From: Duganella margarita
GTDB lineage: Bacteria; Pseudomonadota; Gammaproteobacteria; Burkholderiales; Burkholderiaceae_D
DNA length: 64,000 nucleotides
NCBI RefSeq assembly: GCF_009857535.1
Contig: NZ_WWCS01000008.1
Coordinates: 186,001-250,000 of the forward strand
Direction: 5' to 3'
Positions 8,832-18,415 of the stretch are shown here, one piece after another; position 1 is the first letter of the stretch, and each line of letters opens with the position of its first letter. The translations under genes and the position numbers were made by a program. Below the pieces are notes generated by a model that saw only the letters and a program-made list of their open reading frames with translations, was not told the DNA's origin and did no database searches.

Positions 8832-10814
8832 TTAGCGCAGCAGGCGCTGCTCGGCGCGGTTGACGGCGTCGGCGCCGCCGCGCAGCACCACCACGTCACC
8901 CGCTTGCAGCACGGTCTGCGGCGAGACTTCCAGCCCGCCTTTGCCGCGCCGGATGCTGGTCACGACAGCGCCGCAACTTTCCACATCCACCGATCCCAGC
9001 GACCGGCCTACCGCGCCGGCGCTGCCGCTCAGCGTGACCGAGTGCAAGCGCTCCGGGTCGGTTTCTTCTTCCACATCCGTCATGCCCGGGAAATAGCCGC
9101 GCAGCGACGCATAGCGCTCCTCGCGCGCCGCCTGCACCCGGTGCACCACGCGCCGCAGTGGTACGCCCAGCATCACCAGCGCGTGCGATGCCAGCATCAG
9201 GCTGCCTTCCATCACCTCCGGCACCACCTCGGCCGCGCCGGCCGCCTTCAGCCGGTCCAGATCGCTATCGTCATGCGAGCGCACGATCACCGGCAACGAG
9301 GGCGTCAGCTCGTTCACCTGGTGCAGCACGCGCAGCGCCGAGGCCGTATCTGCGTACGAAATCACCACCGCGCTGGCGCGGTAGATGCCGGCCGCCACCA
9401 GGCTCTCGCGCCGGCCGGCGTCGCCGTAGGAAACGTGGGCGCCGGCGCTCTGCGCTTCCTGCACCCGCTCCGGGTCCATGTCCAGCGCGTGGTAGTCGAT
9501 TTTTTCTTCGGCCAGCAAGGTCGCCAGGCGCTGGCCGCTGCGGCCGAAGCCGCACACGATCACGTGCTTGTTGGTCGACATGGCCCGGCTGGCGATCTTG
9601 GTCAGCTGCAGCGACTGCATCATCCACTCGTTGCTGGAGAACTTCATGACGATCTTGTCGGACTGCGCGATGAGGAACGGCGCAATCAGCATCGACAATA
9701 CCATCGACGCCAGCACCACCTGCACCAGGTACGAGTCCATCAGATGATGATCGGAGGCCAGGTTGAGCAGCACGAAGCCGAACTCGCCGGCCTGCGCCAG
9801 CGCCAGGCCGACCCGCATCGACACGCCATCCGACGAGCCGAACAGCTTGGCCAGGCCGGCGATCAGCGCAAATTTCAGCACCACCGGCGCGCACAGCAGC
9901 AACAGCACCAGCCACCAGTTTTCCAGCACCATGCGCAGGTTGAGCAGCATGCCGATGGTGATGAAGAACAGTCCCAGCAGCACGTCGCGGAACGGTTTGA
10001 TGTCCTCTTCCACCTGGTGCTTGTATTCGGTTTCGGAAATCAGCATGCCGGCCACGAACGCGCCGAGCGCCAGCGACAGGCCGGCGCGCTCGGTGATCCA
10101 GGCCGCGCTCAGGGTCACCAGCAGCAGGTTCAGCATGAACAGCTCCTGCGAGCGGCGCTTGACCACGATGGTGAACCAGCCGCGCGTGACCTTGTGGCCG
10201 ACCACGAACAGCAGGGCCAGCACCACCACCGCCTTCAGGCTGGCCCAGCCCAGCGTTTCCGCCAGCGCTTCGGGCCGCTCGCCCAGCGACGGAATCAGGA
10301 TCAGCAGCGGCACCACCGCCAGATCCTGGAACAGCAGAATGCCGATGATCTTGCGGCCATGTTCGCTTTCCAGTTCCAGCCGCTCGGTCAGCATCTTGGA
10401 GACGATGGCGGTGGACGACATGGCCAGCGCGCCGCCCAGCGCGAACGAGGCCTGCCAGCTGATCTGCAGATGCGGCGGCAGTTGCGTGGCCAGCGTCCAG
10501 CCGAAAATCATGGTGGCGATAACGGTCAGCACCACCTGCGCCATGCCCAGCCCGAACACGATGCCGCGCATGGCCTTGAGTTTGGGGAGGGAGAATTCCA
10601 GGCCGATCGAGAACATCAGGAACACCACGCCGAATTCGGCCAGGCCATGGGTGGTTTCGCTTTGCTCGGCCAGCCCCAGCGCGTGGGGACCGATCAGGAT
10701 GCCGACCGTCAGGTAGCCGAGCATCGGCGGCAGGTGCATCATGCGGAAAGCCACCACGCCCAGCACGGCACTTCCCAAAAGCAACAATGTTAATTCGAGG
10801 GGTGAAAACGTCAT
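8832..10814 (-). CDS. CPA2 family monovalent cation:proton antiporter with RCK domains (KefB/YbaL-like)
   Basis: This 660-residue inner-membrane protein starts with about 12 hydrophobic helices of the Na+/H+ exchanger fold (residues about 5-385). A TrkA-N/RCK_N domain follows (VIVCGFGRSGQRLATLL, nucleotide-binding GxGxxG at about 418), and then an RCK_C domain at the C-terminus (about 575-658). The architecture matches KefB/KefC/YbaL-type potassium/proton antiporters gated by nucleotides or thiols. The C-terminal RCK_C domain makes it more like YbaL than classic KefB. No ancillary KefF/KefG gene is adjacent. It is divergent from kdsD. Confidence 0.9.
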   Translation of the reverse strand: MTFSPLELTLLLLGSAVLGVVAFRMMHLPPMLGYLTVGILIGPHALGLAEQSETTHGLAEFGVVFLMFSIGLEFSLPKLKAMRGIVFGLGMAQVVLTVIATMIFGWTLATQLPPHLQISWQASFALGGALAMSSTAIVSKMLTERLELESEHGRKIIGILLFQDLAVVPLLILIPSLGERPEALAETLGWASLKAVVVLALLFVVGHKVTRGWFTIVVKRRSQELFMLNLLLVTLSAAWITERAGLSLALGAFVAGMLISETEYKHQVEEDIKPFRDVLLGLFFITIGMLLNLRMVLENWWLVLLLLCAPVVLKFALIAGLAKLFGSSDGVSMRVGLALAQAGEFGFVLLNLASDHHLMDSYLVQVVLASMVLSMLIAPFLIAQSDKIVMKFSSNEWMMQSLQLTKIASRAMSTNKHVIVCGFGRSGQRLATLLAEEKIDYHALDMDPERVQEAQSAGAHVSYGDAGRRESLVAAGIYRASAVVISYADTASALRVLHQVNELTPSLPVIVRSHDDSDLDRLKAAGAAEVVPEVMEGSLMLASHALVMLGVPLRRVVHRVQAAREERYASLRGYFPGMTDVEEETDPERLHSVTLSGSAGAVGRSLGSVDVESCGAVVTSIRRGKGGLEVSPQTVLQAGDVVVLRGGADAVNRAEQRLLR

Positions 10815-10940
10815 TTCAACATCGCCAGTAAATAAAGTTCGTTGTTTGCAGTGTGCTTTGCGCGTTATGTTGTGACTGGCAAGTTTTTTGCTTTCCCAAT
10901 TCGGCTATACTTGGGCATGAGTGTAACCCATGAAAAAACA

Positions 10941-11930
10941 ATGCTGAAAGTTTTTGATGCAAAAACGGCACTGCGTCTTGCCCGCGATACCCTGCAAAAC
11001 GAAGCAGACGCCATCAATGCCCTGAACGCCCGCCTGGCAGATGACGACAGCGTGGTGCAGGCCATTTCCCTGCTGCTGAACTGCACCGGCCGCGTGGTGG
11101 TGTCGGGGATCGGCAAGTCCGGCCACATCGCCCGCAAGATCGCCGCCACGCTGGCCTCGACCGGCACGCCGGCGCTGTTCGTGCACCCGGCCGAAGCCGC
11201 GCACGGCGACCTCGGCATGGTTACCCGCGACGATGCCTTTATTGCCATTTCGTATTCCGGCGAGAGCTCGGAACTGATGACCATCCTGCCGGTGGTCAAA
11301 CGCATGGGGAGCAAGGTCATCGCCATGACCGGCAAGCCGGGCTCCAGCCTGGCCACCATCGCCGACGTGCACCTGAACGTGGCGGTGGCCAAGGAAGCCT
11401 GCCCGATGAACCTGGCGCCGACCACCTCGACCACCGTCACGCTGGCGCTGGGCGATGCGCTGGCGGTGGCGCTGCTGGACCTGCGCGGCTTCAAGGAAGA
11501 AGATTTCGCCCGCTCGCATCCGGGGGGCGCGCTGGGCCGCCGTTTGCTGACCCACGTCAAGGACGTGATGCGCAGCGGCGAGGCCGTGCCGCGCGTGACG
11601 GCCGACGTCAAGCTGACCGAGGCGCTGCTGGAAATCACCCAGAAGGGCATGGGCATGACCGCCGTGGTCGATGCCGACGGCAAGCCGGTCGGCGTGTTCA
11701 CCGACGGCGACCTGCGCCGCATGATTGAAAAAGTGCAAGATTTCACCAAGGTGGTCATCGGCGATGTGATGCACGCCAATCCGCGCAGCATCTCGCCGGA
11801 GAAAATGGCGGTGGACGCCGTCGCCGTGATGGAACAGTTCCGCATCAACCAGATGCTGGTGACCGATGCCGACGGCAAGCTGGTCGGCGCGCTGCACATC
11901 CACGACCTGACCCGCGCGAAGGTAATCTGA
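10941..11930 (+). CDS. kdsD: arabinose-5-phosphate isomerase (KdsD/KpsF)
   Basis: The enzyme converts ribulose 5-phosphate to arabinose 5-phosphate, the first step to Kdo for lipopolysaccharide. It has an N-terminal SIS domain (SGIGKSGHIARK, SYSGESSE, HPGGALGRR) and two CBS domains (about residues 210-329). Starting at ATG 10941 gives 329 residues, matching the 328 of E. coli KdsD. An in-frame ATG at 10917 would add eight residues. A TATACT at 10906-10911 would place the transcription start on that upstream ATG, which argues for 10941, but neither start has a strong ribosome site. It overlaps kdsC by one base (ATGA), so the two are translationally coupled. Confidence 0.93.
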   Translation: MLKVFDAKTALRLARDTLQNEADAINALNARLADDDSVVQAISLLLNCTGRVVVSGIGKSGHIARKIAATLASTGTPALFVHPAEAAHGDLGMVTRDDAFIAISYSGESSELMTILPVVKRMGSKVIAMTGKPGSSLATIADVHLNVAVAKEACPMNLAPTTSTTVTLALGDALAVALLDLRGFKEEDFARSHPGGALGRRLLTHVKDVMRSGEAVPRVTADVKLTEALLEITQKGMGMTAVVDADGKPVGVFTDGDLRRMIEKVQDFTKVVIGDVMHANPRSISPEKMAVDAVAVMEQFRINQMLVTDADGKLVGALHIHDLTRAKVI

Positions 11931-12457
11931 TGACGATGACGTATCTGGAACGCGCCGCGCGCGTCAAGCTGATGATCTTCGACGTCGACGGCGTGCTGAC
12001 CGACGGCAGCCTGCACTACGGCGCCGACGGCGAAGCGCTGAAGACGTTTAACGTGCATGACGGCCTCGGCATCAAGCTGATCCAGGAAGCCGGCATCGAC
12101 ACCGCCATCATCAGCGCGCGGATCTCCTCGCAGGTGAGCAGACGCGCGGCCGATCTCGGCATCAACCACCTGCATCAGGGCGGCCACGACAAGCTGACGC
12201 CGTTCAACGCGCTGCTGGAGAAAACCGGCCTTACCGCCGAGCAGGTCGGCTTCATCGGCGACGATGTGGTGGACTTGCCGATCCTCACGCGGGTCGGCTT
12301 TGCGGTGGCGGTGCCGAACGGCCGCCAGGAAGTGCTGGAGCGCGCGCATCACACCACCGTGGCCCCTGGCGGCCGCGGCGCGGTGCGCGAAGTGTGCGAA
12401 CTGTTGATGCATGCGCAAGGCAGTTACGAGCGCGTGATGGCACAATTCCTGGTTTAG
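11930..12457 (+). CDS. kdsC: 3-deoxy-D-manno-octulosonate 8-phosphate phosphatase
   Basis: This 175-residue HAD-superfamily phosphatase of the small C0 type removes phosphate from Kdo-8-phosphate to release Kdo in the cytoplasm. The catalytic motif FDVDGVLTDG carries the nucleophile D18 and acid/base D20. The later motif GDDVVDLPIL binds magnesium. Length is typical (about 170-190). Its start overlaps the kdsD stop, and lptC begins 12 bases downstream, placing Kdo synthesis and LPS export in one operon. Confidence 0.95.
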   Translation: MTMTYLERAARVKLMIFDVDGVLTDGSLHYGADGEALKTFNVHDGLGIKLIQEAGIDTAIISARISSQVSRRAADLGINHLHQGGHDKLTPFNALLEKTGLTAEQVGFIGDDVVDLPILTRVGFAVAVPNGRQEVLERAHHTTVAPGGRGAVREVCELLMHAQGSYERVMAQFLV

Positions 12458-12469
12458 ACGAGGACAGTC

Positions 12470-13063
12470 ATGCGTAAAAGAACAGCCCATCGCTGGCAGC
12501 TGACGGTGATCATGATGGTCGGCGTGTTTGTCGCCTTCGGCAGCTTCTGGCTGGTGCAGGTGGTGGACCAGGCCGGCCAGCAGGCGCAGGCCGACAAGTT
12601 CCGCGACGAGCCGGATTACATCATCGACCGGTTCAGCATGGTGCGCATGAATGAGAAGGGCCAGCCGGCCTACATCATTTCCGGCGACAAGCTGACTCAC
12701 CACCCGACCGACGACTCGTCGCTGATCGACAAGCCGTATGTGCACAGCCTGGGCGGCGAGCAGCCGCCGATGAATATCCATGCCGACACCGCCAATGTCG
12801 ACCAGGGCAATACGCGCGTCAAGCTGAATGGTAATGTGGACGTGGTGCGGCCGGCCACCCAGCTGGCGCAGGAACTGCGCCTGAAGACCAGTACGCTGAC
12901 CGTGTATCCGGACGAGGAACGGATGGAGACCGACGCCAAGGTGGACATGCTGTCCGGGCGCTCGACCGCCACCGGTACCGGCATGACGGCCAACAACGCG
13001 ACCCGCCAGATCACGCTGGGCGGCCGCGGAACGATTACGCTGCCGCCGCGCGCGGCGCATTGA
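12470..13063 (+). CDS. lptC: LPS export system protein LptC
   Basis: This 197-residue bitopic inner-membrane protein has one N-terminal transmembrane helix (about residues 10-30, LTVIMMVGVFVAFGSFWLVQ) and a periplasmic beta-jellyroll domain (LptC/YrbK). It joins LptB2FG to the periplasmic bridge and passes LPS to LptA. The identification rests on fold pattern, length and position between kdsC and lptA. A GAGGACAGTC ribosome region precedes the ATG. Confidence 0.93.
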   Translation: MRKRTAHRWQLTVIMMVGVFVAFGSFWLVQVVDQAGQQAQADKFRDEPDYIIDRFSMVRMNEKGQPAYIISGDKLTHHPTDDSSLIDKPYVHSLGGEQPPMNIHADTANVDQGNTRVKLNGNVDVVRPATQLAQELRLKTSTLTVYPDEERMETDAKVDMLSGRSTATGTGMTANNATRQITLGGRGTITLPPRAAH

Positions 13064-13076
13064 GGGAAACAGAGAC

Positions 13077-13679
13077 ATGAACGCAATCAAGATGAATAAA
13101 CTGATATTGGCCGCCACGCTGCTGCTGGCCGCCGCCGGCGTGGCTCACGCCGAAAAAGCCGACTCCAGCAAGCCGACCCAGATCACCTTCGACCAGCTCG
13201 ACGCCGATGACGTCAAGCAGATCAAGACCTTCACCGGCAACGTGGTGCTGACCCGCGGCACGCTGCTGATGAAATCGCCCAAGGCAGTGGTAACCGAAGA
13301 TCCGGAAGGCTACCAGTACGTGGTGCTGACCAGCGGTCCCGGCGTGCAGGCGATCTTCCGCCAGAAGCTCGACGGCGCCGGCGACCAATGGGTCGAAGGC
13401 AAGGCCGATCGCATCGAATACGATGGCAAGACCGAGCTGGTCAAGCTGTTCGCCAAGGCCCAGATCAAGAAACTGGAAGGCAGCAAGGTGGCCAGCCAGG
13501 TCGATGGCGAATTCATTTCCTACGACAGCCGCAAGGAATTCTTCGCGGTCAAGAATACGCCGGGCGGCGAGGGCAAGGTCGGTGGCGGCCAGAGCACCAT
13601 GGTGATCCAGCCGGCCAACAAGCAGCCGGTACCGGCTGCGGCGCCGGCGCCCACCACGCAGCCTGCGGCGGGGAAATAA
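13077..13679 (+). CDS. lptA: LPS transport periplasmic protein LptA
   Basis: This 200-residue protein has a signal peptide ending at AHA (about residue 25), an OstA/LptA beta-jellyroll domain (about 35-170) and a Pro/Ala-rich C-terminal tail. LptA oligomerises into the bridge that carries LPS across the periplasm. A GAGGGAAACAGAGAC ribosome region precedes ATG 13077; ATG 13092 is an in-frame alternative that would still leave a signal peptide. Only one base separates its stop from lptB. Confidence 0.95.
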   Translation: MNAIKMNKLILAATLLLAAAGVAHAEKADSSKPTQITFDQLDADDVKQIKTFTGNVVLTRGTLLMKSPKAVVTEDPEGYQYVVLTSGPGVQAIFRQKLDGAGDQWVEGKADRIEYDGKTELVKLFAKAQIKKLEGSKVASQVDGEFISYDSRKEFFAVKNTPGGEGKVGGGQSTMVIQPANKQPVPAAAPAPTTQPAAGK

Positions 13680-13680
13680 G

Positions 13681-14433
13681 ATGGAATCATCCTGCGGTAG
13701 CACCCTGATCGTCAAAGGCCTGCAAAAGACCTACGGCAAGCGCCAGGTGGTGCATGACGTGTCGTTGCAGGTCGAGTGCGGCGAAGTGGTCGGCCTGCTG
13801 GGCCCGAACGGCGCCGGCAAGACCACCTCGTTTTACATGATCGTCGGCCTGGTGCCGTCGGACGCCGGCAGCATCGATATCAGCGGTGTCGATATCTCGT
13901 CGCTGCCGATCCACCGGCGCGCGGCGATGGGCTTGTCGTACCTGCCGCAGGAAGCGTCGGTGTTCCGCAAGCTGACGGTGGAAGAAAATATTCGCGCTGT
14001 CCTCGAAATTCAAAAAGTGGACGGCAAGTCTTTATCCAAGGCTGACATTGAAGAACGGCTGAATACCCTGCTGGCCGATTTGCAAATCGAGAAGTTGCGC
14101 GAGAACCAGGCGCTGTCGCTGTCCGGTGGCGAACGCCGCCGGGTGGAGATCGCCCGCGCGCTGGCGACCAACCCGCGCTTCGTGCTGCTCGATGAACCTT
14201 TCGCCGGGGTCGACCCGATTGCCGTGATTGAGATCCAGCGCATCGTGCGCTTCCTCAAGGAACGCAATATCGGCGTCCTCATTACCGATCACAATGTGCG
14301 CGAGACGCTGGGCATCTGCGACCGCGCATATATCATCAACCAGGGCTCGGTGCTGGCATCAGGCCGTCCGGACGACATCATCGCCAACGAGTCGGTGCGT
14401 CGCGTCTACCTGGGTGAACACTTCAGAATGTAA
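13681..14433 (+). CDS. lptB: LPS export ABC transporter ATP-binding protein LptB
   Basis: This 250-residue ABC ATPase has Walker [10 protein letters not shown] (residues 41-49), signature LSGGERRR (about 146-153), Walker [12 protein letters not shown] (about 167-177) and a switch His in ITDHNVRET. It powers LPS extraction from the inner membrane with LptF and LptG, which are not in this window. The operon position (lptC-lptA-lptB-rpoN) is the conserved proteobacterial order. Confidence 0.97.
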   Translation: MESSCGSTLIVKGLQKTYGKRQVVHDVSLQVECGEVVGLLGPNGAGKTTSFYMIVGLVPSDAGSIDISGVDISSLPIHRRAAMGLSYLPQEASVFRKLTVEENIRAVLEIQKVDGKSLSKADIEERLNTLLADLQIEKLRENQALSLSGGERRRVEIARALATNPRFVLLDEPFAGVDPIAVIEIQRIVRFLKERNIGVLITDHNVRETLGICDRAYIINQGSVLASGRPDDIIANESVRRVYLGEHFRM

Positions 14434-14444
14434 ATCCCAGCCTC

Positions 14445-15917
14445 ATGAAACAGTCTCTGCAACTGCGCACGTCGCAGCATCTCGCGTTGACGCCCCAGTT
14501 GCAGCAGTCGATCCGGCTGCTGCAACTGTCGACGCTGGAGCTGCACCAGGAATTAGAACAGCTGCTGACCGATAACCCGCTGCTGGAGCGTCTTGACGAC
14601 CCGCTGGATCACTCGCTGCGCCTGCTGGGCGATGGCGCCATCAACCAACAGGCGCCGGCCGGCGACGCGCCCGCCGAAGGCCCGCCGGGCGACGCCCCTG
14701 CGGCCGATGCCGACAATTACGAGGCGCCTGGCGCCGACACCGAAAGCACCACCCCCGACGCCGACATCGACTGGGGCGATGCGGGCCGCAGCAAGAACAG
14801 CGACGACGAGGATGCGCGGCCGCAGCTGGAAGCCCATCACTGCACGCTGCGCGACCATCTGATGGAACAGATGCGCGTGACGGTGCTGGAAATGCGCGAC
14901 CGCGCACTGGTCGAACTGATCATCGACGCCCTCGACGAAAACGGCTACCTGGAAGAATCGCTGGACGACATCCATGCGCGTCTGCCGGAAGAACTGGACG
15001 TCGAGATCGAGGAATTGCAGACGGCCTTGAAGCTGCTGCAAAGCTTCGATCCGATGGGGGTCGGCGCGCGCAATGCGGCCGAGTGCCTGGCGATTCAAAT
15101 CAAGCGCTTGCCCGGCGTGCCGATGGTGACGCGGCGCATGGCGCTGGCGATCGTGGAAAACCACCTGACCTGGTTTGCGCAGCGCGATTTCAACAAGCTG
15201 AAAAAAGCCCTGCTGTGCGATGACGAAGACCTGCGCGAGGCGCAGGCCGTGATCCGCCAATGCAATCCGCATCCGGGGGCGGCGTTCGCATCGGACGTGT
15301 CCGACTACGTGGTGCCGGACGTGATCGTCAAGAAGTCGCGCAACGGCTGGCAGGTCAGCCTGAACAACGACGTCATGCCGCGCCTGCGCGTCAACGCCAT
15401 GTACGCCAACCTGCTCAAGCAGGGCAAGGGCGAAGGCGCGATGGGGGCGCAGCTGCAGGAAGCCAAGTGGCTGATCAAGAATATGCGCCAGCGTTTCGAC
15501 ACCATCCTGCGCGTGGCGCAGGCGATAGTAGAAAGACAAAAGAACTTTTTCTCGCACGGCGCGGTCGCCATGCGCCCCCTTGTGCTTCGCGAAATTGCTG
15601 ATACACTGGGTTTACACGAGAGCACAATTTCTCGCGTAACAACTCAAAAATATATGCTGACCCCGCACGGCATGTTTGAGTTGAAATATTTCTTTGGTAG
15701 CCATGTCGCCACCGAAGCTGGCGGGGAAGCAAGTTCGACGGCGATACGCGCTTTGATCGTGCAATTGACAGGAGCTGAAGACCCGAAAAATCCTTTATCC
15801 GACAGTAAGATTGCGGACATGCTGGGAGAACAGGGCATGGTGATTGCGCGACGCACTGTTGCCAAATATCGCGAAGCCCTCAAGATCCCGCCAGTCAGTC
15901 TCCGCAAGTCTTTGTAG
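14445..15917 (+). CDS. rpoN: RNA polymerase sigma-54 factor
   Basis: This 490-residue protein has the Gln/Leu-rich region I ([20 protein letters not shown]) that binds bacterial enhancer-binding proteins, an acidic region II (about residues 55-130), a core-binding domain, and the DNA-binding domain ending with the RpoN box [10 protein letters not shown] (468-477). It directs transcription from -24/-12 promoters. It lies 11 bases after lptB and 77 bases before hpf. The expected downstream ptsN is not here but about 8 kb away on the other strand. Confidence 0.97.
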   Translation: MKQSLQLRTSQHLALTPQLQQSIRLLQLSTLELHQELEQLLTDNPLLERLDDPLDHSLRLLGDGAINQQAPAGDAPAEGPPGDAPAADADNYEAPGADTESTTPDADIDWGDAGRSKNSDDEDARPQLEAHHCTLRDHLMEQMRVTVLEMRDRALVELIIDALDENGYLEESLDDIHARLPEELDVEIEELQTALKLLQSFDPMGVGARNAAECLAIQIKRLPGVPMVTRRMALAIVENHLTWFAQRDFNKLKKALLCDDEDLREAQAVIRQCNPHPGAAFASDVSDYVVPDVIVKKSRNGWQVSLNNDVMPRLRVNAMYANLLKQGKGEGAMGAQLQEAKWLIKNMRQRFDTILRVAQAIVERQKNFFSHGAVAMRPLVLREIADTLGLHESTISRVTTQKYMLTPHGMFELKYFFGSHVATEAGGEASSTAIRALIVQLTGAEDPKNPLSDSKIADMLGEQGMVIARRTVAKYREALKIPPVSLRKSL

Positions 15918-15994
15918 TTACTTGGTTCCTGTGCGCCCGGCAGCAAGGGGCAGCGCACTAACCGTAAGCAGCGACATTATCTTTAGGAGTGTGT

Positions 15995-16357
15995 ATGAAT
16001 CTCACCATCAGTGGACATCATCTCGAAGTGACCGCAGCGATTCGCGAGTACGTGCAGAACAAGCTGGAGCGGGTCACCCGCCACTTTGATCAAGTGATTG
16101 ATATTGCTGTCATCCTGACCGTAGATAACCTTAAAGAGAAAGAGAAACGCCAGAAGGCTGAAATCAACCTGCGTATGTCCGGCAAGACCGTCTACGTGGA
16201 AAGCCTGTCGCAAGACCTGTACGCCGCCATCGATACGCTGATCGACAAGCTGGATCGGCAGGTCATGAAATACAAAGCCAAAGTCCAGGGCCATGATCGC
16301 GATGCGATCAAGCACATGCCCGATCCGGACAGCTACGAACCCGCTGCCGCCGCCTGA
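15995..16357 (+). CDS. hpf: ribosome hibernation promoting factor (short HPF type)
   Basis: This 120-residue protein has the S30AE/sigma-54 modulation fold ([20 protein letters not shown]). It binds the 30S decoding region and promotes ribosome dimerisation in stationary phase. ATG 15995 is chosen because TAGGAG lies 5 bases upstream; the in-frame GTG at 15989 would overlap that ribosome site. The terminator at 16382 ends the lpt-rpoN-hpf unit. Confidence 0.95.
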   Translation: MNLTISGHHLEVTAAIREYVQNKLERVTRHFDQVIDIAVILTVDNLKEKEKRQKAEINLRMSGKTVYVESLSQDLYAAIDTLIDKLDRQVMKYKAKVQGHDRDAIKHMPDPDSYEPAAAA

Positions 16358-16381
16358 TTAAGCGACCACAGCATAATCAAC

Positions 16382-16407
16382 AAAGGGCGCCCAGAGCGCC
16401 CTTTATT
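16382..16407 (+). terminator. rho-independent terminator after hpf
   Basis: AAAGGGCGC (16382-16390) pairs with GCGCCCTTT (16396-16404) around a CCAGA loop, and the 3' arm ends in T residues. It sits 25 bases after the hpf stop and immediately before the alginate lyase start. Confidence 0.85.
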
Positions 16408-16415
16408 GGAGACAT

Positions 16416-17324
16416 ATGGTTAAACGTTTAACTTCATTTTTCGTGCTGGCGCTGGCCGCTCACGCTACCGCGTGCGAGACACCGCCGCCGGCCCGCATCG
16501 ACATCGATGCCAACAGCTATTACTCGGATGCGCATCACTCGGTGATCGATCCGGTGCTGCGGGCCCGCAATATCGCGAATACCAAACCGATCGAGGACTT
16601 CCTGGCGCACGTGGCCAGGGACGCCAATGCTGGCGGCGACGCGGCCTGTGCGCTGTCCTGGCTGGCCAGCTGGGGCGAACAGAAGGCCATGCTGGGCAAG
16701 CTGTCCAGCGAGCAGGCCTACTACGTGCGCAAATGGACGCTGGGCGGCCTGGCGCTGAATTACGCGCGCGTGCAGACGCAGGCGACAGCGGCGCAGCGCG
16801 CCGTGGTCGAAAGCTGGTTCAAGGCCCTGGCCGACGCTACCATGGCGCATTCGGACGCCAAGAAGGGCGGCCGCAACAATCACTACTACTGGGAAGGACT
16901 GGCGGTGACTGCGGTGGGCGGCGTCACCGGCGATACGCGTTATCTGGACTGGGGTCGCAAGGTGTTTGCGCATGCGATGTCGCAGGTGGCGGCGGACGGT
17001 TCGCTGCCGGCCGAGATGGAGCGTGCCGGCAAGGCCTTGCACTATCACGTGTTTGCCGTCACGCCGCTGGTGATGATGGCGTCGATCCTGGACCTGCACG
17101 ATGCGCGGCTGGACAAGGTGGTGAGCTTTACCGTGGCGGCATCGGCCGATCCGTCCGGCATCGCGCGCATCACCGGCGTGGAGCAGGAACCGGTCGGCAG
17201 CCGCGAGGTGACGGTGGTGTATAACCGCCATGAGGGCAAGCCGCCTGTGCCCGGCAAGGCGCTGTGGCAGCCGCGCCTCGGTGGCGCGCTGGACGTGCCC
17301 AACCCGCTGGAGCATCTGAAGTAG
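16416..17324 (+). CDS. exported alginate lyase, polysaccharide lyase family 5 (AlgL-like)
   Basis: This 302-residue protein has an N-terminal signal peptide (MVKRLTSFFVLALAAHATA). The motif NNHYYW gives N155 and H156; R203 and Y210 follow in MERAGKALHY. The spacing (Asn-His, then Arg 48 and Tyr 55 residues after the Asn) matches the PL5 catalytic set known from A1-III lyase (N191, H192, R239, Y246). Such enzymes cleave polymannuronate in the periplasm. No other alginate biosynthesis or export gene is visible nearby, so it is an orphan, perhaps degradative. The ATG lies 9 bases after the hpf terminator, so its promoter must overlap that region or it depends on read-through. Confidence 0.85.
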   Translation: MVKRLTSFFVLALAAHATACETPPPARIDIDANSYYSDAHHSVIDPVLRARNIANTKPIEDFLAHVARDANAGGDAACALSWLASWGEQKAMLGKLSSEQAYYVRKWTLGGLALNYARVQTQATAAQRAVVESWFKALADATMAHSDAKKGGRNNHYYWEGLAVTAVGGVTGDTRYLDWGRKVFAHAMSQVAADGSLPAEMERAGKALHYHVFAVTPLVMMASILDLHDARLDKVVSFTVAASADPSGIARITGVEQEPVGSREVTVVYNRHEGKPPVPGKALWQPRLGGALDVPNPLEHLK

Positions 17325-17334
17325 AATAGTTCGC

Positions 17335-18402
17335 ATGAGCGAAACTATCCACACCAGTGTTAGCAACGGCACGGGCTTGATCGTGCTGGACCGGCCCAAG
17401 GCCCTCAACTCTTTGTCGCTGGAGATGGTGCGCGCGATCACGCGTGCGCTACGCTGCTGGCGCGACGACGACAGCGTCGCCGCCGTGCTGGTGCGCAGCA
17501 GCAGCGAGAAAGCGTTTTGCGCCGGCGGCGACATCCGCTTCTTCCATGACGTCGGCCGGGCGACGCCGCAGGGCGGTAGTGCATTGCTGGAAGATTTCTT
17601 TACCGAGGAATATTCGCTAAATCATTTAGTCCATTTCTACCCCAAACCCTACATCGCGCTGATGGACGGCGTGGTGATGGGCGGCGGCATGGGCATCGCG
17701 CAGGGCGGCGTGCGCATCGTCACCGACAAGACCAAGATGGCGATGCCGGAAGTGAACATCGGCCTGTTCCCGGACGTGGGCGGCAGCTACTTCCTGTCGC
17801 GCGCACCTGGTGCGCTGGGCTACTACCTTGGCGTGACCGGCGTAACGATCACCGCCGCCGACGCGTTGTACGCCGGCCTGGCCGACCACTACGCGCCACT
17901 GGCGGACCGGGCCGCGCTGGACAACCTCCTGGCCGCCACGCCGGGCGCGCAATTGCGCGACGCCATCGCCGCCTACGCCGCCGCGCATGAGGCCGGCGCC
18001 AGCGCACTGGCTGTCGACCGCGCCGCCATCGACCGGCACTTCAGCGCCGGTTCCGTGCCCGCCATCATCGCTTCATTGCAAGCCGACGCCAGCGAATTTG
18101 CCGCGAAGACGCTGCAAGTGATCGCTACCCGCTCGCCGCTGATGATGTCCGTCACGCACGAGCTGATCAAGCGCGGCGCCGCACTGGATGTGGCCGGCTG
18201 CCTGCGCATGGAACGCACGCTGGTGCGCCACAATTTTGAAAACGGTGAAGTGATCGAAGGCGTGCGCGCACTGGTCATCGACAAGGACAATGCGCCGCAA
18301 TGGCAACCCGCCACGCTGGCGGCAGTCAGCGACGAGATGGTGCAGGCGATGTTCCAGCCAGTCTGGCCCGACTACGCCCATCCGCTGCGCCATCTCGACT
18401 GA
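17335..18402 (+). CDS. enoyl-CoA hydratase/isomerase family protein, 3-hydroxyisobutyryl-CoA hydrolase-like
   Basis: This 355-residue crotonase-fold protein has oxyanion motifs AFCAGGDI and GVVMGGGMGIA and the segment MPEVNIGLFPDVGGSYFLSR, typical of HIBYL-CoA hydrolases of valine catabolism. The length (about 350, longer than the 260 of simple hydratases) supports this. It starts 10 bases after the lyase stop and converges on the M48 gene. No other valine-degradation genes are adjacent, so the pathway role is inferred. Confidence 0.87.
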   Translation: MSETIHTSVSNGTGLIVLDRPKALNSLSLEMVRAITRALRCWRDDDSVAAVLVRSSSEKAFCAGGDIRFFHDVGRATPQGGSALLEDFFTEEYSLNHLVHFYPKPYIALMDGVVMGGGMGIAQGGVRIVTDKTKMAMPEVNIGLFPDVGGSYFLSRAPGALGYYLGVTGVTITAADALYAGLADHYAPLADRAALDNLLAATPGAQLRDAIAAYAAAHEAGASALAVDRAAIDRHFSAGSVPAIIASLQADASEFAAKTLQVIATRSPLMMSVTHELIKRGAALDVAGCLRMERTLVRHNFENGEVIEGVRALVIDKDNAPQWQPATLAAVSDEMVQAMFQPVWPDYAHPLRHLD

Positions 18403-18415
18403 AACAGCTGCGCCG

